64,000 nt of DNA, from positions 5,905,669 through 5,969,668 of the forward strand of contig NC_091378.1 in the NCBI RefSeq assembly GCF_038502225.1. Reading direction: 5' to 3'. The notes beneath the pieces were generated by a model. It had not been told where the DNA came from. It did no database searches and was given only the letters and a program-made list of their open reading frames with translations. Made by a program: the position numbers and the translations under genes. Origin of the DNA: Cherax quadricarinatus. Its lineage: Eukaryota; Arthropoda; Malacostraca; Decapoda; Parastacidae. Shown piece by piece: positions 11,229 through 21,503 of the stretch. The stretch's first letter is position 1; the number at the start of each line of letters is the position of its first letter.

Positions 11229-14200
11229 TTGATGGTGACCACCTGCCACTCTCTGGTTGACGCCTCCCACAACCCACCACCTGCCACTCTCTGGTTGACG
11301 CCTCCCACAACCCACCACCTGCCACTCTCTGGCTGACGCCTCCCACAACCCACCACCTGCCACTCTCTGGTTGACGCCTCCCACAACCCACCACCTGCCA
11401 CTCTCTGGTTGACGCCTCCCACAACCCACCACCTGCCACTCTCTGGTTGACGCCTCCCACAACCCACCACCTGCCACTCTCTGGTTGACGCCTCCCACAA
11501 CCCACCACCTGCCACTCTCTGGTTGACGCCTCCCACAACCCACCACCTGTTGACGCCTCCCACAACCCACCACCTGCCACTCTCTGGTTGACGCCTCCCA
11601 CAACCCACCACCTGCCACTCTCTGGTTGACGCCTCCCACAACCCACCACCTGCCACTCTCTGGTTGACGCCTCCCACAACCCACCACCTGCCACTCTCTG
11701 CCTCCCACAACCCACCACCTCCCACTCTCTTGCTGACGCCTCCCACAACCCACCACCTGCCACTCTCTGGCTGACGCCTCCCACAACCCACCACCTGCCA
11801 CTCTCTGGTTGACGCCTCCCACAACCCACCACCTGCCACTCTCTGGTTGACGCCTCCCACAACCCACCACCTGCCACTCTCTGGCTGACGCCTCCCACAA
11901 CCCACCACCTGCCACTCTCTGGTTGACGCCTCCCACAACCCACCACCTGCCACTCTCTGGTTGACGCCTCCCACAACCCACCACCTGCCACTCTCTGGTT
12001 GACGCCTCCCACAACCCACCACCTGCCACTCTCTGGTTGACGCCTCCCACAACCCACCACCTGCCACTCTCTGGTTGACGCCTCCCACAACCCACCACCT
12101 GCCACTCTCTGGTTGACGCCTCCCACAACCCACCACCTGCCACTCTCTGGTTGACGCCTCCCACAACCCACCACCTGCCACTCTCTGGTTGACGCCTCCC
12201 ACAACCCACCACCTGCCACTCTCTGGTTGACGCCTCCCACAACCCACCACCTGCCACTCTCTGACGTTGACGCCTCCCACAACCCACCACCTGCCACTCT
12301 CTGGCTGACGCCTCCCACAACCCACCACCTGCCACTCTCTGGTTGACGCCTCCCACAACCCACCACCTGCCACTCTCTGGCTGACGCCTCCCACAACCCA
12401 CCACCTGCCACTCTCTGGTTGACGCCTCCCACAACCCACCACCTGCCACTCTCTGGTTGACGCCTCCCACAACCCACCACCTGCCACTCTCTGGCTGACG
12501 CCTCCCACAACCCACCACCTGCCACTCTCTGGTTGACGCCTCCCACAACCCACCACCTGCCACTCTCTGGTTGACGCCTCCCACAACCCACCACCTGCCA
12601 CTCTCTGGTTGACGCCTCCCACAACCCACCACCTGCCACTCTCTGGTTGACGCCTCCCACAACCCACCACCTGCCACTCTCTGGTTGACGCCTCCCACAA
12701 CCCACCACCTGCCACTCTCTGGCTGACGCCTCCCACAACCCACCACCTGCCACTCTCTGGCTGACGCCTCCCACAACCCACCACCTGCCACTCTCTGGCT
12801 GACGCCTCCCACAACCCACCACCTGCCACTCTCTGGCTGACGCCTCCCACAACCCACCACCTGCCACTCTCTGGCTGACGCCTCCCACAACCCACCACCT
12901 GCCACTCTCTGGCTGACGCCTCCCACAACCCACCACCTGCCACTCTGGCTCCCACAACCCACCACCTCTCTGGTTGACGCCTCCCACAACCCACCACCTG
13001 CCACTCTCTGGCTGACGCCTCCCACAACCCACCACCTGCCACTCTCTGGCTGACGCCTCCCACAACCCACCACCTGCCACTCTCTGGCTGACGCCTCCCA
13101 CAACCCACCACCTGCCACTCTCTGGCTGACGCCTCCCACAACCCACCACCTGCCACTCTCTGGCTGACGCCTCCCACAACCCACCACCTGCCACTCTCTG
13201 GCTGACGCCTCCCACAACCCACCACCTGCCACTCTCTGGTTGACGCCTCCCACAACCCACCACCTGCCACTCTCTGGCTGACGCCTCCCACAACCCACCA
13301 CCTGCCACTCTCTGGCTGACGCCTCCCACAACCCACCACCTGCCACTCTCTGGCTGACGCCTCCCACAACCCACCACCTGCCACTCTCTGGCTGACGCCT
13401 CCCACAACCCACCACCTGCCACTCTCTGGTTGACGCCTCCCACAACCCACCACCTGCCACTCTCTGGTTGACGCCTCCCACAACCCACCACCTGCCACTC
13501 TCTGGCTGACGCCTCCCACAACCCACCACCTGCCACTCTCTGGCTGACGCCTCCCACAACCCACCACCTGCCACTCTCTGGCTGACGCCTCCCACAACCC
13601 ACCACCTGCCACTCTCTGGTTGACGCCTCCCACAACCCACCACCTGCCACACTCTGGTTGACGCCTCCCACAACCCACCACCTGCCACACTCTGGTTGAC
13701 GCCTCCCACAACCCACCACCTGCCACTCTCTGGTTGACGCCTCCCACAACCCACCACCTGCCACTCTCTGGTTGACGCCTCCCACAACCCACCACCTGCC
13801 ACTCTCTGGTTGACGCCTCCCACAACCCACCACCTGCCACACTCTGGTTGACGCCTCCCACAACCCACCACCTGCCACTCTCTGGTTGACGCCTCCCACA
13901 ACCCACCACCTGCCACTCTCTGGTTGACGCCTCCCACAACCCACCACCTGCCACTCTCTGGTTGACGCCTCCCACAACCCACCACCTGCCACTCTCTGGT
14001 TGACGCCTCCCACAACCCACCACCTGCCACTCTCTGGTTGACGCCTCCCACAACCCACCACCTGCCACTCTCTGGCTGACGCCTCCCACAACCCACCACC
14101 TGCCACTCTCTGGCTGACGCCTCCCACAACCCACCACCTGCCACTCTCTGGCTGACGCCTCCCACAACCCACCACCTGCCACTCTCTGGTTGACGCCTCC

Positions 14201-15862
14201 CACAACCCACCACCTGCCACTCTCTGGTTGACGCCTCCCACAACCCACCACCTGCCACTCTCTGGTTGACGCCTCCCACAACCCACCACCTGCCACTCTC
14301 TGGTTGACGCCTCCCACAACCCACCACCTGCCACTCTCTGGTTGACGCCTCCCACAACCCACCACCTGCCACTCTCTGGTTGACGCCTCCCACAACCCAC
14401 CACCTGCCACTCTCTGGTTGACGCCTCCCACAACCCACCACCTGCCACTCTCTGGCTGACGCCTCCCACAACCCACCACCTGCCACTCTCTGGCTGACGC
14501 CTCCCACAACCCACCACCTGCCACTCTCTGGCTGACGCCTCCCACAACCCACCACCTGCCACTCTCTGGCTGACGCCTCCCACAACCCACCACCTGCCAC
14601 TCTCTGGCTGACGCCTCCCACAACCCACCACCTGCCACTCTCTGGCTGACGCCTCACAAATCCCACCAGATCACACTCTCTGGCTGACGCCTCCCACAAC
14701 CCACCACCTGCCACTCTCTGGCTGACGCCTCCCACAACCCACCACCTGCCACTCTCTGGCTGACGCCTCCCACAACCCACCACCTGCCACTCTCTGGCTG
14801 ACGCCTCCCACAACCCACCACCTGCCACTCTCTGGCTGACGCCTCCCACAACCCACCACCTGCCACTCTCTGGCTGACGCCTCCCACAACCCACCACCTG
14901 CCACTCTCTGGCTGACGCCTCCCACAACCCACCACCTGCCACTCTCTGGCTGACGCCTCCCACAACCCACCACCTGCCACACACTGGCTGACGCCTCCCA
15001 CAACCCACCACCTGCCACTCTCTGGTTGACGCCTCCCACAACCCACCACCTGCCACCTGCCTCCCACAACCCACCACTGCCACTCTCTGGCTGACGCCTC
15101 CCACAACCCACCACCTGCCACTGGCTGACGCCTCCCACAACCCACCACCTGCCACTGGCTGACGCCTCCCACAACCCACCACCTGCCACACACTGGCTGA
15201 CGCCACCCACAACCCACCACATGCCACACACTGGCTGACGCCACCCACAACCCACCACCTGCCACACACTGGCTGACGCCACCCACAACCCACCACATGC
15301 CACACACTGGCTGACGCCTCCCACAACCCACCACCTGCCACACACTGGCTGACGCCTCCCACAACCCACCACCTGCCACACACTGGCTGACGCCTCCCAC
15401 AACCCACCACCTGCCACACACTGGCTGACGCCACCCACAACCCACCACCTGCCACACATTGGCTGACGCCTCCCACAACCCACCACCTGCCACACACTGG
15501 CTGACGCCACCCACAACCCACCACCTGCCACACACTGGCTGACGCCACCCACAACCCACCACCTGCCACACACTGGCTGACGCCTCCCACAACCCACCAC
15601 CTGCCACACACTGGCTGACGCCTCCCACAACCCACCACCTGCCACACACTGGCTGACGCCTCCCACAACCCACCACCTGCCACACACTGGCTGACGCCTC
15701 CCACAACCCACCACCTGCCACACACTGGCTGACGCCTCCCACAACCCACCACCTGCCACACACTGGCTGACGCCTCCCACAACCCACCACCTGCCACACA
15801 CTGGCTGACGCCACCCACAACCCACCACCTGCCACACACTGGCTGACGCCTCCCACAACCAT
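11229..15862. repeat. Minisatellite, 38-bp unit, about 122 copies
   Basis: Unit CTCTGGTTGACGCCTCCCAC plus AACCCACCACCTGCCACT. Two interleaved subtypes (GGTTGACG and GGCTGACG) occur in blocks. Right of about 15150 the units switch to ACACACTGGCTGACGCC. Several deletions restart the frame. The unit is not a multiple of three, so all three minus-strand frames stay open for over 1,000 codons with cycling reading; this is a repeat artefact. Confidence 0.96.
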
Positions 15863-15966
15863 CGTTATAATCTAACTTTAATGGGACTTCTAAGGTTCAG
15901 TAATATAAGAGAGAATTTGTGTCTAGGTGGAAGCAATGGGTCGGAGATCAACTTTGTTATAAAGGC

Positions 15967-16436
15967 TATGGGACTGATCACCCTCAAGCTAGAGTAAGAG
16001 ACTGATCACCCTCAAGCTTGAGTAAGGGACTGATCACCCTCAAGCTTGAGTAAGGGACTGATCACCCTCAATCTTGAGTAAGGGACTGATCACCCTCAAG
16101 CTTGAGTAAGGGACTGATCACCCTCAAGCTTGAGTAAGGGACTGATCACCCTCAATCTTGAGTAAGGGACTGATCACCCTCAAGCTTGAGTAAGGGACTG
16201 ATCACCCTCAATCTTGAGTAAGGGACTGATCACCCTCAAGCTAGAGTAAGGGACTGATCACCCTCAAGCTTGAGTAAGGGACTGATCACCCTCAATCTTG
16301 AGTAAGGGACTGATCACCCTCAATCTTGAGTAAGGGACTGATCACCCTCAAGCTTGAGTAAGGGACTGATCACCCTCAAGCTAGAGTAAGGGACTGATCA
16401 CCCTCAAGCTAGAGTAAGGGACTGATCACCCTCAAT
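15967..16436. repeat. Minisatellite, 28-bp unit (second family), about 17 copies
   Basis: Unit AAGGGACTGATCACCCTCAA plus GCTTGAGT. It shares GGGACTGATCACC with the 1535-10196 array and with the Penelope-type long repeats, but the rest of the unit differs. Confidence 0.94.
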
Positions 16437-16593
16437 CAAGACTATGGGACTGATGACCTGAATATTACCGCTCCAATTCTTCCACCGTCTCCAGTGGACT
16501 TGCCGGTCAACCCCAGTAATAATAAAAAAATTAATTATATCATATAATGATTCCAAACTCCTAACAACCGCCAGAATCCCGAGGATTGCCACC
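16437..16593. other. Unique spacer
   Basis: AT-rich sequence between two arrays; nothing recognisable. Confidence 0.6.
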
Positions 16594-17992
16594 ACTCTCT
16601 ACCAGTGCGTCAGTGTGGCCATCAAGAGGGACCACACACAACCTCTCTACCAGTGCGTCAGTGTGGCCATCAAGAGGGACCACACACAACCTCTCTACCA
16701 GTGCGTCAGTGAGGCCATCAAGAGGGACCACACAACCTCTCTACCAGTGCGTCAGTGTGGCCATCAAGAGGGACCACACACAACCTCTCTACCAGTGCGT
16801 CAGTGTGGCCATCAAGAGGGACCACACACAACCTCTCTACCAGTGCGTCAGTGTGGCCATCAAGAGGGACCACACACAACCTCTCTACCAGTGCGTCAGT
16901 GTGGCCATCAAGAGGGACCACACACAACCTCTCTACCAGTGCGTCAGTGTGGCCATCAAGAGGGACCACACACAACCTCTCTACCAGTGCGTCAGTGTGG
17001 CCATCAACAAGAGGGAAAACACACAACGTCTCTACCAGTGCGTCAGTGTGGCCATCAAGAGGGACCACACACAACCTCTCTACCAGTGCGTCAGTGTGGC
17101 CATCAAGAGGGACCACACACAACCTCTCTACCAGTGCGTCAGTGTGGCCATCAAGAGGGACCACACACAACCTCTCTACCAGTGCGTCAGTGTGGCCATC
17201 AAGAGGGACCGCACACAACCTCTCTACCAGTGCGTCAGTGTGGCCATCAAGAGGGACCACACACAACCTCTCTACCAGTGCGTCAGTGTGGCCATCAAGA
17301 GGGACCACACACAACCTCTCTACCAGTGCGTCAGTGTGGCCATCAAGAGGGACCACACACAACCTCTCTACCAGTGCGTCAGTGTGGCCATCAAGAGGGA
17401 CCGCACACAACCTCTCTACCAGTGCGTCAGTGTGGCCATCAAGAGGGACCACACACAACCTCTCTACCAGTGCGTCAGTGTGGCCATCAAGAGGGACCGC
17501 ACACAACCTCTCTACCAGTGCGTCAGTGTGGCCATCAAGAGGGACCACACACAACCTCTCTACCAGTGCGTCAGTGTGGCCATCAAGAGGGACCACACAC
17601 AACCTCTCTACCAGTGCGTCAGTGTGGCCATCAAGAGGGACCGTCCGCACACAACCTCTCTACCAGTGCGTCAGTGTGGCCATCAAGAGGGACCGCACAC
17701 AACCTCTCTACCAGTGCGTCAGTGTGGCCATCAAGAGGGACCGCACACAACCTCTCTACCAGTGCGTCAGTGTGGCCATCAAGAGGGACCACACACAACC
17801 TCTCTACCAGTGCGTCAGTGTGGCCATCAAGAGGGACCACACACAACCTCTCTACCAGTGCGTCAGTGTGGCCATCAAGAGGGACCGCACACAACCTCTC
17901 TACCAGTGCGTCAGTGTGGCCATCAAGAGGGACCACACACAACCTCTCTACCAGTGCGTCAGTGTGGCCATCAAGAGGGACCGCACACAATG
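16594..17992. repeat. Minisatellite, 48-bp unit, about 29 copies
   Basis: Unit CTCTCTACCAGTGCGTCAGT plus GTGGCCATCAAGAGGG plus ACCACACACAAC. Copies are near-identical; most differences are ACCACAC versus ACCGCAC. All three plus frames and one minus frame are open; no coding signature. Confidence 0.96.
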
Positions 17993-18140
17993 TCTCCCTA
18001 TACATTTTATGGTACATGTGTCAAGTTAGAATAATATTTACTGTTTAATATTGCCATTTGATTAACACCGGTAAACTAAGAGTAACTCTTCCGATAGGTT
18101 TGAAACTTTGTGATGTTGAATATTGGTGATAGTTGATAGC

Positions 18141-20044
18141 GTGACGGTAGGAAGGATAGCATCATGGTAGACAGGGCAGTATTATGGTAGACAGGATAGC
18201 ATCACGGCAGACAGGATAGCATCACGGCAGATAGGATAGCATCACGGCAGACAGGACAGCATCACGGCAGACAGGACAGCATCATGGCAGACAGGACAGC
18301 ATCACGGCAGACAGGACAGCATCACGGCAGATAGGATAGCATCACGGCAGACAGGACAGCATCATGGCAGACAGGACAGCATCATGGCAGACAGGACAGC
18401 ATCACGGCAGACAGGACAGCATCATGGTAGACAGCGCAGCATCATGGTAGACAGGACAGCATCATGGTAGACAGGACAGCATCACGGCAGACAGGACAGC
18501 ATCATGGTAGACAGCGCAGCATCATGGTAGACAGGACAGCATCATGGCAGACAGGACAGCATCATGGTAGACAGGGCAGCATCACGGCAGACAGGACAGC
18601 ATCACGGCAGACAGGACAGCATCACGGCAGACAGGACAGCATCATGACAGACAGGACAGCATCATGGTAGACAGGACAGCATCACGGCAGACAGGACAGC
18701 ATCACGGTAGACAGGACAGCATCATGGTAGACAGGACAGCATCATGGTAGACAGGACAGCATCATGGTAGACAGGACAGCATCATGGCAGACAGGACAGC
18801 ATCACGGCAGACAGGACAGCATCATGGCAGACAGGACAGCATCATGGTAGACAGGACAGCATCATGGCAGACAGGACAGCATCACGGCAGACAGGACAGC
18901 ATCATGGCAGACAGGACAGCATCATGGCAGACAGGACAGCATCATGGCAGACAGGACAGCATCATGGCAGACAGGACAGCATCACGGCAGACAGGACAGC
19001 ATCATGGCAGACAGGACAGCATCACGGCAGACAGGGCAGCATCATGGCAGACAGGACAGCATCACGGCAGACAGGACAGCATCACGGCAGACAGGACAGC
19101 ATCATGGCAGACAGGACAGCATCACGGCAGACAGGACAGCATCACGGCAGACAGGACAGCATCATGGCAGACAGGACAGCATCACGGCAGACAGGACAGC
19201 ATCATGGCAGACAGGATAGCATCACGGCAGACAGGATAGCATCACTGCAGACAGGACAGTATCACGGCAGACAGGACAGCATCACGGCAGACAGGACAGC
19301 ATCACGGCAGACAGGACAGCATCATGGCAGACAGGACAGCATCATGGCAGACAGGATAGCATCACGGCAGACAGGACAGTATCACGGCAGACAGGACAGC
19401 ATCATGGCAGACAGGACAGCATCATGGCAGACAGGACAGCATCACGGCAGACAGGACAGCATCATGGCAGACAGAACAGCTTCACGGCAGACAGGACAGC
19501 ATCACGGCAGACAGGACAGCATCATGGCAGACAGGACAGCATCATGGCAGACAGGATAGCATCACGGCAGACAGGACAGTATCACGGCAGACAGGACAGC
19601 ATCATGGCAGACAGGACAGCATCATGGCAGACAGGACAGCATCATGGCAGACAGGACAGCATCACGGCAGACAGGACAGCATCATGGCAGACAGGACAGC
19701 ATCATGGTAGACAGGACAGCATCATGGCAGACAGGACAGCATCATGGCAGACAGGACAGCATCATGGCAGACAGGACAGCATCACGGCAGACAGGACAGC
19801 ATCATGGCAGACAGGACAGCATCATGGCAGACAGGACAGCATCATGGCAGACAGGACAGCATCATGGCAGACAGGACAGCATCATGGCAGACAGGACAGC
19901 ATCATGGCAGACAGGACAGCATCATGGCAGACAGGGCAGCATCATGGCAGACAGGGCAGCATCATGGCAGACAGGGCAGCATCATGGCAGACAGGGCAGC
20001 ATCATGGCAGACAGGGCAGCATCATGGCAGACAGGGCAGCATCA
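18141..20044. repeat. Minisatellite, 20-bp unit, about 95 copies without indels
   Basis: Unit ATCATGGCAGACAGGACAGC. Variation is limited to a few sites (ATCACGG/ATCATGG, GGTAG/GGCAG, ACAGG/AGGGC). From 18161 to 20044 every unit is exactly 20 bp. Confidence 0.97.
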
Positions 20045-20174
20045 GTCTTAGTAAAATTCTCCAAGAGGTTTATATCTTATATGGCAAGACTGAATATTTA
20101 CGCCAGGCCAAACTTGGGTAACGAGGGGTTCATGGTTGAAATACAGCTCCTGGTCTCTGCCGTGGGCTGCCTGG

Positions 20175-20418
20175 GAGTAGAGTAACTTGTAGGTCGTGGG
20201 TAGAGTGACTTGTAGATCGTGGGCAGTGTGACTCGTGGGTCGTGGATATAGTGAATTGTGGATCGTGGGTAGAGTGAATTGTGGGTAGAGTGACTTGTGG
20301 GTCGTGGGTAGAGTGACTTGTTTGTCGTGGGTAGAATTTGTGGATCGTGGGTAGAGTGACTTGTGCGTCGTGGGTCGAGCGACTCGTGGTAGAGTGACTT
20401 GTGGGTCGTGGGTGGAAG
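20175..20418. repeat. Degenerate minisatellite, about 23-bp unit
   Basis: Roughly ten imperfect copies of GTAGAGTGACTTGTGGGTCG plus TGG, with internal deletions. It has replaced the 3' end of the endonuclease remnant to its right. Confidence 0.85.
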
Positions 20419-20658
20419 GGTTAAGTTATAGAAGTCGTTGTTTGGGTTGAAATTGTTGGATATACAGATAAGTGATAATTCCAGGAATCTGCGGTATTCA
20501 CTGTCTTCTCTGGCGGTAAGTCTGGAGTTTCTGTAGTTGATTAGATGGTTGTGAGAATTTCGGTGTTGAACGAAGGCGTTCCTTAAATCGTCCGATCTGT
20601 CTGCGTTCTGGTGTTCTGAAATACGTTTTGGAAAAGTGATTGGCGACATCTTTCCCAA
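20419..20658 (-). pseudogene. Penelope-like element, C-terminal half of the GIY-YIG endonuclease domain
   Basis: Minus-strand frame encoding PKRISEHQNADR, then NAFVQHRNSHNHLINYRNS, then SEYRRFLELSLI and NNFNPNNDFYNL. This is the second half of the GIY-YIG nuclease of Penelope-like retroelements (R-x-x-EH helix, H-x-H region, E-SLI helix ending NNFN). The first half (YIIPC...YVGET) is missing here but lies on the opposite strand at 20984-21109, beyond an inverted SINE pair. There is no intact element. Confidence 0.8.
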
Positions 20659-20675
20659 TACCTCATTCTAAAAAA

Positions 20676-20978
20676 AAATCATACCACGGGCGGGGATAGA
20701 ACCCGCGATCAGAGTCTGAAAACTCCAGACCGTCGCGTTAGCCACTGGACCAGCTAGCCACAATAAGATTCGTCCAACTAGGTATATTTCTACACCATAG
20801 GAAGGTTAGCATAGGCACCACTGTGACCACAAATGCAAGTTGGGCGAATCTTATTGTGGCTAGCTGGTCCAGTGGCTAACGCGACGGTCTGGAGTTTTGA
20901 GACTCTGATCGCGGGTTCTATCCCCGCCCGTGGTATGGTTTGTTTGCAATCGTGTCATTACGATTTCGTGAGTCACAT
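20676..20978. mobile_element. Head-to-head inverted pair of tRNA-derived SINEs
   Basis: Left arm about 20678-20790 (minus) and right arm about 20836-20938 (plus) are inverted copies. The plus copy carries an A-box-like TGGTCCAGTGG and a B-box-like GGTTCTATCCC, the two internal RNA polymerase III promoter elements, followed by the tail ending CATTACGATTTCGTGAGTCA. A spacer of about 45 bp separates the arms. Confidence 0.82.
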
Positions 20979-20983
20979 CATTT

Positions 20984-21109
20984 TAAGTGTCTTCCTCCAT
21001 ATCTACCATCAAGAACATCACCAGTAACAGACAGGACAAGGTTCAATCCTCTGCAGGGGTATACATAATCCCTTGCAACGACTGCAGCCAATCATATGTG
21101 GGCGAGACA
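20984..21109 (+). pseudogene. Penelope-like element, N-terminal half of the GIY-YIG endonuclease domain
   Basis: Plus-strand frame reading SSAGVYIIPCNDCSQSYVGE. It holds the GIY (here VYI) and YIG (here YVG) strands with the C-x2-C pair of the Penelope nuclease. The frame stops matching right after GET and runs into a 33-bp minisatellite. Its missing second half is on the minus strand at 20419-20658. Confidence 0.8.
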
Positions 21110-21127
21110 CCCAGTACATTGGTAGAG

Positions 21128-21325
21128 GTAGGGAGGGTTAGCCACCCAGGATAACCCGGGGTCGGGAGGGTTAGCCACCCAGGATAACCTGGGGTAGGGA
21201 GGGTTAGTCACCCAGGATAACCCGGGGTAGGGAGGGCTAGCCACCCAGGATAACCCGGGGTAGGGAGTGTTAGCCACCTAGGATAACCCGGGGTAGGGAG
21301 TGTTAGCCACCCAGGATAACCCAAG
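21128..21325. repeat. Minisatellite, 33-bp unit, 6 copies
   Basis: Unit GGTTAGCCACCCAGGATAAC plus CCGGGGTAGGGAG. Same family as 34716-36694. Confidence 0.93.
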
Positions 21326-21382
21326 AAAGTCAGTGGGTCATCGAGAACTATTATTTTCACTGTGATCCTTTAATCTTGTCCC

Positions 21383-21503
21383 CCAGGATGCCACCCACAC
21401 CAGTCCACTAACACCCGGGTACCTACATACTACTAGGTGATCAGAGACAACAGGTGTAAAGAATCATGCCCAACATTTCCACCAGTACCGGGAATCAAAC
21501 CGC
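21383..21503 (-). mobile_element. tRNA-related SINE fragment
   Basis: Shares CCAGGATGCCACCCACACCA, CTAACACCCGGGTACCTAC and the B-box complement (ACCGGGAATCAAACCGC) with the copy at 30216-30522. It breaks off where the next minisatellite starts. Confidence 0.75.

Noticed and set aside
11220..15839. Minus-strand open frames of 1,000-1,500 codons (WQVVGCGRRQPESGR type)
   Set aside because: They follow the 38-bp repeat in all three minus frames, with no domain, start context or codon bias. They end where the repeat ends.
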